From Candidatus Poribacteria bacterium (GTDB taxonomy: Bacteria > Poribacteria > WGA-4E > GCA-2687025): DNA of 64,000 nt. The position numbers and the translations under genes are program-made. Shown here one piece after another: positions 52,383 to 62,200 of this stretch (position 1 is its first letter; each line of letters starts with the position of its first letter). The notes under the pieces were generated by a model that saw only the letters and a program-made list of their open reading frames with translations, was not told the DNA's origin and made no database searches. The stretch spans positions 34,648 to 98,647 of the forward strand of contig JABGQA010000074.1 in NCBI GenBank assembly GCA_018644665.1, read 5' to 3'.

Positions 52383-53777
52383 CTAGCGCATGAAGCGTCG
52401 CATCATCTGGAGTCGCTGACTGTCGGACATCTGGGGCGGCGGAGCTGGGGCGCGACCGCGTCCGCCCACGGCGCCTTCCCCGTGCCGCGCGTAGACCCGG
52501 AAGTAGTCGAAGCGCGTCTGGGTGGCGGGGATGCTCCCCGGGCATAGCGCGTGCAGACCAACCTGCACCGGGTCACCCATTCCGACGTTCGTCGTGCCGC
52601 AATTCGTCCACGTGTGCCCGTCCTGGCTGGCGAAGCCGGTGAACTGAGAGCCGCGCCGCTCCAGTCTGAGGTACAGATGGCGCACGTTGATGAGCGCGTC
52701 CGGGCCGCGTCCCACGAGCGAGAAGACACGATCGACATGGCGTTCGAACCGTACCGCGCCACGGAACCCGTGCGGGCCGGATGTCTTCTCCAACCGCACG
52801 AACCTGCCGGGGTGCCGCCAGACGAGGATGCCGCCGTGTTCCTTGAGCTGCGGTGTCACGGGTATGCGTGTCTCGACCGCGAAATCGCCACGCAGGTCCA
52901 TCACCAGCCTGGGAGCGTCCATATTCCCGCCGCGGCCCGGGGGGTTGCCGTGCCAGAGGTCGCGGCCAGGCTGCACGTCCATCTGCAGGTAGCCCTGCGA
53001 TTCACGCCACTCGCCGCCGCCCGCGGGCGCGACCCATCGCCAAGCCGGGTCCATCGTCGTGTTGCCGAACTCGTCGTCGAAGAGCATGCTCGAATACTCG
53101 CCCGACGATGCCCACCCTTCGATCTGCACGGATGACACGGCGTCGCCAAACGTCGACGCGTACTGGCCGCCCACCATCTGCATCATCCGCAACTCGGGCA
53201 GTTCCTGCTTGAGATGGGCCGTCGTCATCGGGATTTCGAGGTGCGGGCCGCCAAAGTCGATGTGCTCATACAGGCGCACCTTCGCGCCCTGCGCCGGGAA
53301 GTCCGGCCCCTTCGTCACGCGAACTGAGCTGATCGTGTCGGCCATGCCGAGGGTCGTGTGCGTGTTCGCCACGTCGCGCAAGACCACGGCGCGTCGACCC
53401 TGGAACCCCGGATCGTTGAACAGCTCGACCACGAGGGGGATCGTGCCCCAGTCGGGCCCGGATGCCTGGTAGTCCGGCGCGATGTTGAACGACCGGATGT
53501 CGCCGCTGTAGTCGCTGCTGATTTCCCTCAGGTACGAGTAGTAGCCGGGCGGGAGCACCAGCTTGCGGCCCCTGAACTGCCGCCCTTCGTGGAGGACCAA
53601 ACGGTAGTTCGGGCCGCGGTTGAAGCCCGGGCCCTTGAAGACTCGCGCCGATCGCACGCCATTAGGGAAACCTGAACGTGGGAGGTCCGGGTCTGGGTTG
53701 ATGAAGAAGCCAGCGCGGCCGCCGAAGTTCGGCATCTCGAACAGTTCGACGATGAGGCGCGGATTGATGGCGGCCAT
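52383..53777 (-). CDS. Beta/gamma-crystallin protein with DUF1349-like lectin domain
   Basis: 464 residues, no signal peptide. Two beta/gamma-crystallin domains (~9-100, ~113-222; ADTISSV and FGDAVSSV sites) are clearly paralogous to the next gene's N-terminus (shared RGRKLVLPPGYY / RGRRIVLPPGYY). Residues ~230-435 form a concanavalin-like DUF1349 domain (GNPPGRGGNMDAPRLVMDL; GFASQDGHTWTNCG). The tail is Pro/Met/Arg-rich. First gene of the operon leading to the giant flotillin. Confidence 0.82.
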   Translation of the reverse strand: MAAINPRLIVELFEMPNFGGRAGFFINPDPDLPRSGFPNGVRSARVFKGPGFNRGPNYRLVLHEGRQFRGRKLVLPPGYYSYLREISSDYSGDIRSFNIAPDYQASGPDWGTIPLVVELFNDPGFQGRRAVVLRDVANTHTTLGMADTISSVRVTKGPDFPAQGAKVRLYEHIDFGGPHLEIPMTTAHLKQELPELRMMQMVGGQYASTFGDAVSSVQIEGWASSGEYSSMLFDDEFGNTTMDPAWRWVAPAGGGEWRESQGYLQMDVQPGRDLWHGNPPGRGGNMDAPRLVMDLRGDFAVETRIPVTPQLKEHGGILVWRHPGRFVRLEKTSGPHGFRGAVRFERHVDRVFSLVGRGPDALINVRHLYLRLERRGSQFTGFASQDGHTWTNCGTTNVGMGDPVQVGLHALCPGSIPATQTRFDYFRVYARHGEGAVGGRGRAPAPPPQMSDSQRLQMMRRFMR

Positions 53778-53819
53778 GCGTCACTAGTCCCTTCGCCACG
53801 ATGCGTGCGGATCGCGCAG

Positions 53820-53848
53820 AATCTAACACGGCCGACGGGGGTGGTCAA
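53820..53848 (-). promoter_or_regulatory. Promoter of the crystallin-flotillin operon
   Basis: Minus strand: TTGACC, spacer 17, TAGATT; start expected near 53813, about 36 bases before ATG 53777. A near-consensus housekeeping promoter. Confidence 0.65.
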
Positions 53849-53892
53849 TCGGAAGGAGGCCGTCAGAGGTGTCCCGCTCAGCGTCATATCTC

Positions 53893-53922
53893 TTGAATGC
53901 CCGCGCGGCGGCGGCGTACAAT
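53893..53922 (+). promoter_or_regulatory. Promoter of the tRNA-Met gene
   Basis: TTGAAT (53893-53898), spacer 18, TACAAT (53917-53922), with the start about 30 bases before the tRNA 5' end. The promoter survives although the tRNA is cut, so transcription may now run into the integrase gene. Confidence 0.6.
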
Positions 53923-53960
53923 ACTCCCCGCGATTGCGCGCCACCACGGCGCGTAGGTGT

Positions 53961-54002
53961 GGCTTCGTAGCTCAGCTGGTTTAGAGCGAGCGACTCATAA
54001 TC
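53961..54002 (+). tRNA. tRNA-Met (CAU), 5' half only, disrupted at anticodon arm
   Basis: The 5' acceptor strand GGCTTCG, D-arm (GCTC/GAGC with AGCTGGTTTA loop) and anticodon loop CTCATAA are intact and match elongator tRNA-Met. After TC (54001-54002) the 3' anticodon strand no longer pairs. No T-arm or matching CGAAGCC acceptor strand follows. The break lies exactly where tyrosine integrases recombine in tRNA genes, so this is read as an attachment-site remnant. Confidence 0.8.
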
Positions 54003-54127
54003 TGGTTCTGGTCATGTGTGGCGACCAGCAGCGTACGCCTACGCGTGTGCCCTCGTGGTCGCGAATCCTGACGACTCCTACCTTCCAGAGACCAGACGAA
54101 CCACGACCCAGTGTAGTCAGTGCGGGG

Positions 54128-55285
54128 ATGTTTCCCTCTAGTCCCAAGGTCTTGGGAAAGTTGGGAAAGGGCCTGCCTGTGCCCAAGTTCACGCGAAGGC
54201 CCGTTTGGCTACTTCCTCACATGGCGCGATCTGGTCTCTTCCAGCGGGGAGACGACTTCGTCGCTGACATAAAGCCTGATGCTGGCGGGCGCATCCTGCG
54301 CCATCTTGGAGGCAGCCGACAGCGGGCGATTCAGCAGTTCAGTTCGATCCTCGACGAGTTCCAGATCATGCAGGAGATCCTTGGGGACGAATCCTGCGCC
54401 AGCCCGAATCCTGGCCTTGTCGAGTTCTTGGATGCCACGTTCCTTCCCAGCCAGCAGCAGCTGAGGAATGTGAATCACCCACGCTCCTGCGTGCGGGCCA
54501 TCATCAGGTTCCTGGAAGCGCGACACCAACGTCTGCGACTGCGTGAAGTGCGTAAGAGCCATGGCGACGAACTGCTCGCCTTCTACGCGAATCGCGCGCC
54601 CAGGACCCGCAACGGCTACCTGCAGAAGCTCAAACAGGCGATGAACCACGCTGTGGACCTTGGACTCCTGCCGTCGAACCCCACCCAGCGGTGCAAGTAC
54701 CTGCGCTTTGACAACCGCAGGCTACGCACGTGCTCGCTCGACGACGTCTGCACGTTGGTCCAGGCTTGCGCAGGTCTCGATCCTCGAAGCAGAGATGTGC
54801 CTGATATCATCCAGGCGATGGCGCTGACTGGATTGCGGCCAGGGAACGCGTACCAGCTTCAGGAGGACGAGGTCGAGGAGGACATCATCCGCATCCCTCC
54901 ACAGAAGATGAAGAGCAGCCGTTGGGGCGTGATCCCAGTATCGGGCTACGTCAGGCTGTCGCTTCAGGCGAGGACCGCAGCGCCCTACTTCTTTCCGTCG
55001 CCTCAGGATCAGTCGAAGCCCAGGGACAACATGCGCAAGGCGTGGCGTACGATCACGCAGAAGGCCGACATCGATTGGATGCAGCCTTACGACCTGCGCC
55101 ACTTCTTTGCCAGTCAGTTGGCGAAGCAGGGAGCGACTGAGCAACAGATTGGCAGGCTTCTCTGCCATGTGTCGACCTCAGTGACGAGTCGCTATGTGCA
55201 CCAGGATATCGAGGACTTGCGTCCGTTCGTCGAGGAGTTGAGCGACAGGTTCCAGAAACGAGTGGGAACTCATGTGCTCTCGTAG
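54128..55285 (+). CDS. Tyrosine recombinase/integrase
   Basis: 385 residues from ATG 54128; the open frame extends upstream across the tRNA and that part is unlikely to be translated. An N-terminal SAM-like core-binding domain is followed by the catalytic domain: Arg in ALTGLRPGNA, box-II YDLRHFFASQL (Tyr replacing the usual His, as in some integrases), LLCHVSTSVTSRYVHQD with the His and nucleophilic Tyr. It sits beside the truncated tRNA-Met, its probable target. The 3' end overlaps the convergent nuclease gene by 16 bases. Confidence 0.9.
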   Translation: MFPSSPKVLGKLGKGLPVPKFTRRPVWLLPHMARSGLFQRGDDFVADIKPDAGGRILRHLGGSRQRAIQQFSSILDEFQIMQEILGDESCASPNPGLVEFLDATFLPSQQQLRNVNHPRSCVRAIIRFLEARHQRLRLREVRKSHGDELLAFYANRAPRTRNGYLQKLKQAMNHAVDLGLLPSNPTQRCKYLRFDNRRLRTCSLDDVCTLVQACAGLDPRSRDVPDIIQAMALTGLRPGNAYQLQEDEVEEDIIRIPPQKMKSSRWGVIPVSGYVRLSLQARTAAPYFFPSPQDQSKPRDNMRKAWRTITQKADIDWMQPYDLRHFFASQLAKQGATEQQIGRLLCHVSTSVTSRYVHQDIEDLRPFVEELSDRFQKRVGTHVLS

Positions 55286-56193
55286 CTGAGGACAAGAAGC
55301 GACTGCGCGCGATCGAGATCGACGTCAGATCTGATCGTGATCTCCAGGTCGCCTGTTCCGTAGTGACCGATCTCTCGTACGTCACGCGTAAAGCCGTCCT
55401 GTAGGTCCACGTCGTCGGGGTCAAGCTTCACGTTCACTACCAGGGCGTTCGCCTGGGGATGCACTTCCACGCAGGCGAAGTTCCTCAGGCGCTTGAACGC
55501 CACATAGTGCTTCAGAGTCTTCGCCTGCACGTCATCGCCTAGCGCTAGCACAAAGGCCTGCAATGACTCGAATCGGTCGTTCAGTTCCGCTGATGCGCGC
55601 GCGAGGAGATCGGTAAAGGTGGAGCTTGCGCGCCGTCTGGGTATGCCATCGTCGTCAGCTTCCGTCGGCCGCTCTGCCTGCGCTGGTGCGCTTGCGGCAT
55701 TGACCAGCTCTAGCAGCAGGAGATCAGGGTCATAGCGACGATAGCGGATCAGCTCGATGTTGCGGCCCATCTGCTGCACCGCTTCTTCGTCGTAGTTCGT
55801 GAAGTCGCCAGCGATGCAGAGGAGGCGAGGGCTCGACCACTCGATTCCCTGAGATGCTTCAGGTCCCAGCCGCTCCTGGGCGAGCAGCTGGAAGTCGCCC
55901 CTGTGGTCTACCAGCCAGTTCAGGTAGAAGAGGCCCTGGTTGATGACGTTCTGGTTCATTGAGCGCTTGTATTCGACGATCACTGGGCAGTCGTTCTCGT
56001 CGATACCCAGGGTGTCGATGCGACCACGATGCCGATCCCCTGTGGGGTATTCGGACGCGAGGAACCGCACGCCCAGAAGGGCCTCCAGGTGGGTTTCAAT
56101 CAGCGTCTGCAGGGTTCGCTCGACCTTGCTGTATCGGCCATCCAACTCCGTCACGCTGGTTTCGCCGACTCGAAAGAGCCGTATGTCCGCCAT
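55270..56193 (-). CDS. DUF5655/NucS-like PD-(D/E)xK nuclease
   Basis: 307 residues from ATG 56193 (GGAGG upstream). The N-terminal ~170 residues fit the DUF91/NucS-like fold of restriction-type nucleases: Asp60 in RIDTLG and Glu74-x-Lys76 in PVIVEYKR form the catalytic triad, followed by QNVINQGLFYLNWLV. The C-terminal ~120 residues match DUF5655 (FVALGDDV-like; KLDPDDV). There is no signal peptide, so it is cytoplasmic. It starts 25 bases after the caspase-protein gene ends on the same strand, so the two form an operon. Confidence 0.85.
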   Translation of the reverse strand: MADIRLFRVGETSVTELDGRYSKVERTLQTLIETHLEALLGVRFLASEYPTGDRHRGRIDTLGIDENDCPVIVEYKRSMNQNVINQGLFYLNWLVDHRGDFQLLAQERLGPEASQGIEWSSPRLLCIAGDFTNYDEEAVQQMGRNIELIRYRRYDPDLLLLELVNAASAPAQAERPTEADDDGIPRRRASSTFTDLLARASAELNDRFESLQAFVLALGDDVQAKTLKHYVAFKRLRNFACVEVHPQANALVVNVKLDPDDVDLQDGFTRDVREIGHYGTGDLEITIRSDVDLDRAQSLLVLSYEST

Positions 56194-56218
56194 GGCGACC
56201 TCCGTTGTGTCCCTGGAG

Positions 56219-59200
56219 TCAGTCCTGCAGTAGGACGATACGGACGGTTGTGGATCCTGGAGCGATCTCGATCTCACGCGTCTGCGCTCTGTATCCATCA
56301 GAACTCGCCCGAAAGCGGTATTGGCCGAAGGGCAAGTGGAAGCGTCGAGTGGAGGACGCCACAGGTTGCACGTTCAGCGTCTTCAGGACGGGCTGTGCCG
56401 AAGGCGGCCCCCACTCGATCTCAACCTTAGCGTCAGCTGGTGTCACGTCGATGATGAGCGATCCGAACTTCGGTTCCTGCTCGATGATGGGCTGAGCGAC
56501 GAGGACGAAGCTGCTTCCTGGTTCGTTCCCGAACAACTCTCCTGTGCGAGGCTGGGGATCGACTCTCTCAAGGTAAAGCACCATCTCCTCGAACGTCAGA
56601 ATCCCGTCACTCCCGCCGAAGCTGCGGAGTCCTGCCAGGATCTGACGTGCAAACGGGCTGTGATGACCTGGTCGACCATCGGGGACGTATTCCTTCCCGC
56701 CTGCGGTGATGTAGCGGCGAGTGCGGTACTGGAGCTTCCGCCGAAGGAATTCCTCACGAGGCACCAGGCCGTAGGTGTCAGTCATCGCACGTGCGCCTGG
56801 AGCGAGCGCAAGGTATGGGTCGAGCGTGCCGCTGAAACACGAGTCGACGATCAGGAGCACGTGTTCGCAGTCGAGGCGTTCGAGCAACACCCTCACGTCC
56901 TCGTGTGACACGAACGACCTGAAGAGAGGATCCTCGTCAAGGGGCCTGCTGTCTTTGAACGCCAGGTACCCACGCTTGGTCGTCTCGTCGAAGTACCCAT
57001 GGCCTGAGAAGACCACCATGAGCTGTTCGTCTTCGTCGTACGTTCGTTCAGCGAGTTGACGGAGCACAGTCAGGAACTCGACCTGCGTCGGGTTCGCAAG
57101 TGTCTGCGTCGTGCAGCGATACGCCTCTCTGAGCTCCTTCTCGACCGCCTCAACGTCAGGGATTGGGTTGCTCAGCGACGGGTGGTGATCATATGCGTTT
57201 ACGCCAGCGAGCAGGACGTGCGTGACTACGGCGGGCGGCGTTGACGCGTTGGTTTGCGCAGTCGGAGCGTGGATCGTGCTCAGGGCGGCATCGCCAGAGA
57301 CGACCAGTTGCGGGGGGTGCGCGTCCACGCTGACATCGACTGCTGCGGGCGCAGGCCTGTCGGGGATCTCGTCCAGCGCCACGCCTTCCAGGATGACGCC
57401 ACGTTGGATGAGCGCAGGGACTTGCGCCGTCAAGGTCTGACGGCTTAAAGGGTTCTCTGCGAGGCTGATGACGTCGCCAGGCCCGATGCCAGGGTTGTCG
57501 ACGAGCGGCGAGATGTCCGTCACCATGTTGTAGTTGAGGTTGACGCCTTCCAGCAGTTCCATCCGTCGCAAGGTTGCTATGCTCGTGATGCGGTTGTCGT
57601 CGAGATACAGGGACTGAAGCCGCCTTAGCGAGGTGAGATCGGGCAGTTTCTCTATGCCGCAGTGTGCGAGGCCCAGGGCGCGCAAGCCTGTCAGAGTGGA
57701 CAGGAAGGACAGATCGCGCTGCGGAGTGGAGTCGATGCGAAGTGCCTCGAGACTGCGAAGTTGGTGAATCGGCGACCAGTCATCGGGGTCGGCGAACGCG
57801 AAGAACAGCGAATGAAGCGCGTGCAGTTCTGCCAGAGGAGCGATGTCGCGAACGGGGATGCCATCGATGAGGAGTTCACCCAGGTTCGCTAGATGCGAGA
57901 GGCCGCCCAGGTCGCTCAGGGCATTTCCCCCGATCCACAGCGTTTCTAGGCCATCTAGTGGTGCTAGAAACGCAAGGTCAGGAAGGTTCGCTGAACTGAG
58001 CCTGAGAATCTTCAGCGCCGTCAACGAAGCCAATGGCGACGGATCGGTGATGCTATTGCGGGACAGATCCAGCGTGGTGAGGTCGGCGCAGTATTCGATG
58101 CCCGCAAGATCGTAAATCCCTTCATCAGGCGCTTCCAGCGTGGTCAGCGTAGCGAGATTTGACGGCAGCAATGCTCCCTCAGGCTTGCCCAGCGCCTGTC
58201 GGATCACTCGTTCTAGGTTCGCGTCGGGAATGACTACGACGGTCGCGTGCGGTGGGACATCCACGCCTTCGATGTTCACGCCACGTCGTGCAAGTGCTGG
58301 GAGCTGTTCTTGCATCGCACGTTGGCTCAAAGGGTTGCCGCCGAGACGCAATGCAGCGCCGTCGCCGAAACCAGCGTTGTCAACCAAGGGCTGCAGGTCG
58401 CTTATCTCGTTCTCAGAGATGTCGAGGCGGACCAGATCTGTCATCGTGGCGAGGCTTGCTAGGTCTGCGATCTCGCAGTGATCCAGACGAAGGTCCGTCA
58501 GGTTCGTCACCGCCGCCAGTCCCGAAATGTCGGACATGTCGTGGTTATCTAGGCGCAGTGAGAAGCGGCGGAGATGGCGCAGGGACAGAACGCTCAAGGT
58601 CCCGATGGATGGGTACGTGTCAGGGACAGTGCCACAGTAGATGTCGACGTCTACCAAGGCCTCCAGCGTGGCCAACGGGCCGAAGTCTGTGTCCTGACCC
58701 ACCTCGATGGCGATGTCCTCCAGCTTGGAGAGCGAGGCGAGCGGGGACAGGTCGTTGTCCTTCACGCTCAGGCGAAGGATGGTGAGAGATGTGAGCTGCG
58801 CGAGCGGGCGCAAGTCCGCGACGAGGACGCCTTTCACGCCCAGTTCCGACAGGTGTGTCAACGATGCCAGCGGCTCGATGCTCGTTAGAGCGGCGTTATC
58901 CCAGAGGCGGAGTACACGCAGGCTCGTAAGTCCAGCGAGAGGCGACACGTCCGCAATCTCGTTGCGGTTCAGGTCCAATACAGTCAGCTGGGTGCAGTGT
59001 TCGATGCCCGTCAGATCTGTGATCCCCGCATTGCTGGCGTGCAACTCCTCCAGGGATCCTAAGGCTGAGTCGGCGAGAGGGCCTTTCGGCTGATTCAGCG
59101 CGTCACGTAGCGCGCGTTCCAACGCTGGGTCGGGGATGTGAACAAAGACGGACCCGCTGCGGCGCAGCGGCTCTTTATCTGAATCCCCCACATTCCGCCA

Positions 59201-62200
59201 CAGACTGATCTTCCCGTCCTGGGACCCAACGACGATTTCGTCGTCGCTGCCCACGAAGTGACCGACGTGATCGTCCCTGAAGTGGTGCAGTTGTTGGCCT
59301 GACCGAACATCCCAGAGGCGCACCCCTCCTCCTGTGACTCCAGTTAGCAGGGACCTGCCGCTGGGGCTGAATTCGATTGTATGGGCGTACCCAGGAGCGA
59401 CCGTCTGCACGAGCGCATTGTTCGACGTCGCCCGTACTTCGACATGGAGATCGTCCTCGCTCGCAGATGACAGTATCTGACCATACGCGACGAACTGGCT
59501 GTCAGCCGAGAACGCGATGGGCTGTACGTCATGGCCTCCAGTGTCTGCAGAGAAGAGCTCCTGACCTGTCGAAGTGTCCCAAAGCCTCACATGGTTGGAA
59601 CGCTCCCCTGTGGCGACGTAGCGACCATCTGGACTGAAGTCCACGACCCAGGTCTGATCCGAAGCCGTAGGGAGCATGGGCAGATCGCTGCCCGTCTGCG
59701 CATCCCAGAACTTCACGCCATAGTGGGCGGACCCGAACATCGTCCCATCTGTGTCCACTGCCACACGCGTGCCCGCTCTACCGTCGAATTCGTGGATGCG
59801 TCTGCCCGTTACTGCGTCCCATACACGCAAGTTACTCTGGTGGGTACCGATGATCCAGGAGCCGTCTGGGCTGAACGTGAGTCCACCGTTCGAGGCCGCT
59901 ACGCCGTGGGAGTCAGCTTCCAACGCCATCGCTCGCGCACCCGAATGAAAGTCCCACACGACACCAGGGATGTGCCTATCCTCGCGAAGTGTAGGGCGGC
60001 TGAAGACCAACTGCGAGAGGTCTGGACTCACCACCAGGGACCAGAAGTCGGCTCTTCCCTGCCTGATGCCATGTGTCCACGTACCAGACGGAAGCCAGCC
60101 CTCAAATCCGTATGAGTGGTCGCCGTTGGTTACAGTCACGTCGTGGACGGCGACAGAGGCCCACCGAACCCCAATCGAGACCGCCGCTTGCCATCCATTT
60201 GGATTCAGCTCCTTGGCAAGCGACCGACGGACGGGGATGCGTCCCGCGAAGCGTGGCACCAGCGTGCCGCCGTGGATGGATGCAGGGAAATACTCCTCGT
60301 CAGCGTTGTATGCGCCGACTTGTATACCGACGTCGGCCTCCGCCGAGGCCGTCTGGACGAGGAGGAGGTCGCGTCGCGACGATTCCAGTTTGGCGAGACG
60401 TGAGTGGTGTTCGGCGGCAGTCTCGAACTCTCCTTTCGGGTCGGCCAAAGCGAGGATCTCGCGCGCTCGAATCCGTGCCCGTTCGACTCCCTGCTCATCG
60501 GTGCGGTACACGTCCGCCGTTTGCAGGGCCATTCCCGCCGCATCCGACGTCGCCGTCTCGTGGTCGGATTTCCACAGGCGCACGAAGCCTTGCATCGACG
60601 GTATGGCGATGAGTCGACTGCTAGGGCTAAACGCTAGTGAGTTCGCGAACGGCGCAGGCTGTTCCTCGTCGGCTAGCGACTGGACCAGCTGCCCTGTGCG
60701 TGCGCTCCACAATCGGCAGCGTTGGCCGTAGCTTGAATCCGTAGCGGCGAGGTACTCGCCATCTCGACTGAATGCCACGACGACACCGTTGCCGAGATTC
60801 CTGGGCGGGCTGGACGAGCCGATATCCGTGAGGTAGACGCTGTTGTCCCGCGTGTAGGCCAGTTGCTCGCCGTCTGGCGAGAACTCCACCGATGTCGCCC
60901 AGCGATGTCGGAGCGGCAAGGCAGGATAGGACATAGTAGCTTGCTGAGAGGCCACATCCCGCAATTGTAGGATGGCTGTTTCGCCGTCCAGATTCTCGAC
61001 CCATATTGCCACTCGATTGCCGTCAGGGCTGAGGGCCGCCGCCCTAGGGAAGACGTCGACGATGACGTGGGTCGGGACTGGACCTGCCTCCAGATCCCAC
61101 CCATAGAGCATGGCCTCATCCCCCGCGAGGACCCGTTGTCCGTTGGAGTCCACCGAAAGGCACCATGTGCGGCCGAGTTCGCCGCCCAACGTCTGTAGTA
61201 CCTCGCGCCGTTCTACAGACCACACTCTAATCGTGTGCAGATACGCGACGAAGAGTCTGTTGCCCTTGGGCACAGCGCGAATGGCCATCACCTCCGATGG
61301 GCCTGGGAGCGTGGCCGAAATGCCGCCCGTGTCTACATCCCATATCCGCACTTGACCATCTGAGTAGCCGACAGCGAGGGCGGATTCTGACAGGAAGGCC
61401 ACTGCGCGCGCCTCCGCGTCGCCTTGCGCTGCCAGCACAGCACGTGACCGCCACGTTGGGGTGTTGGCGTCGTCTTCTTCCGCGACCTTCGGAGCGACGA
61501 ACCCATTCATCACCTGAACGATCTGCGCCTGTGTCAGGACCTCGTCGCTGATGAACAGGTCGTCAAGGGTGACGTCAGCTCTCTCCTTAGGCATCTCGAT
61601 GTTTACCCCGATGCCAAACTCCAACATTGCCAACAGATCCAGCTCATACTTGTCTGGGGCGGTTCCCCTTTTGGCAACGTCTCCATTCACATACAGGAGG
61701 ACGTTCTGTGTGTCATAGGATACGGCCAGATGAAACCAACGATCTTGAACAATACGCGTCTCTGCGAAGTGAGTGGAGGCGTCTGTAGACCCCCAAATGT
61801 GGAATGCTGGCGTGGTTCCATGGACACCCAAGAACCACCTACCCGACAACGCTTCCGCGATCACCTGCCAGCCTTCTCTGGGCTCTACTTTCATCCACGC
61901 ACCGACAGTGACGGTGTTTGATACTGGGAAAGGCATGTCCGTGCGGTCGAATCGCAATTGAACAGAGCCGTTCAGATCCAACGCAGACCCGTACTTGCCT
62001 TCGACCCATTGGCCGTCGCCGTGGATTGTTGCGACCGCAACGTCCGATGAATCGCTGACAGTCCTGCCGTCGCCTTCATCGAAGGGAACGATGAACCGCA
62101 CCTTCACGACCTCGTCTGTTGGCTCAGGAGCCGCATGCACACGTGAGGGAGCACGCAGTCGGGCATCCTCAGAAATGACGTGCCAGACATCGCCATCGAC

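Noticed and set aside
53957..54127. Upstream in-frame extension of the integrase
   Set aside because: It would translate the tRNA remnant; the integrase core begins well downstream.
53961..54200. Complete tRNA-Met or tRNA with a group I intron
   Set aside because: No 3' strand matching GGCTTCG and no proper T-arm within the next 200 bases; the GGTCGCGAATCC string near 54057 lacks a pairing stem.
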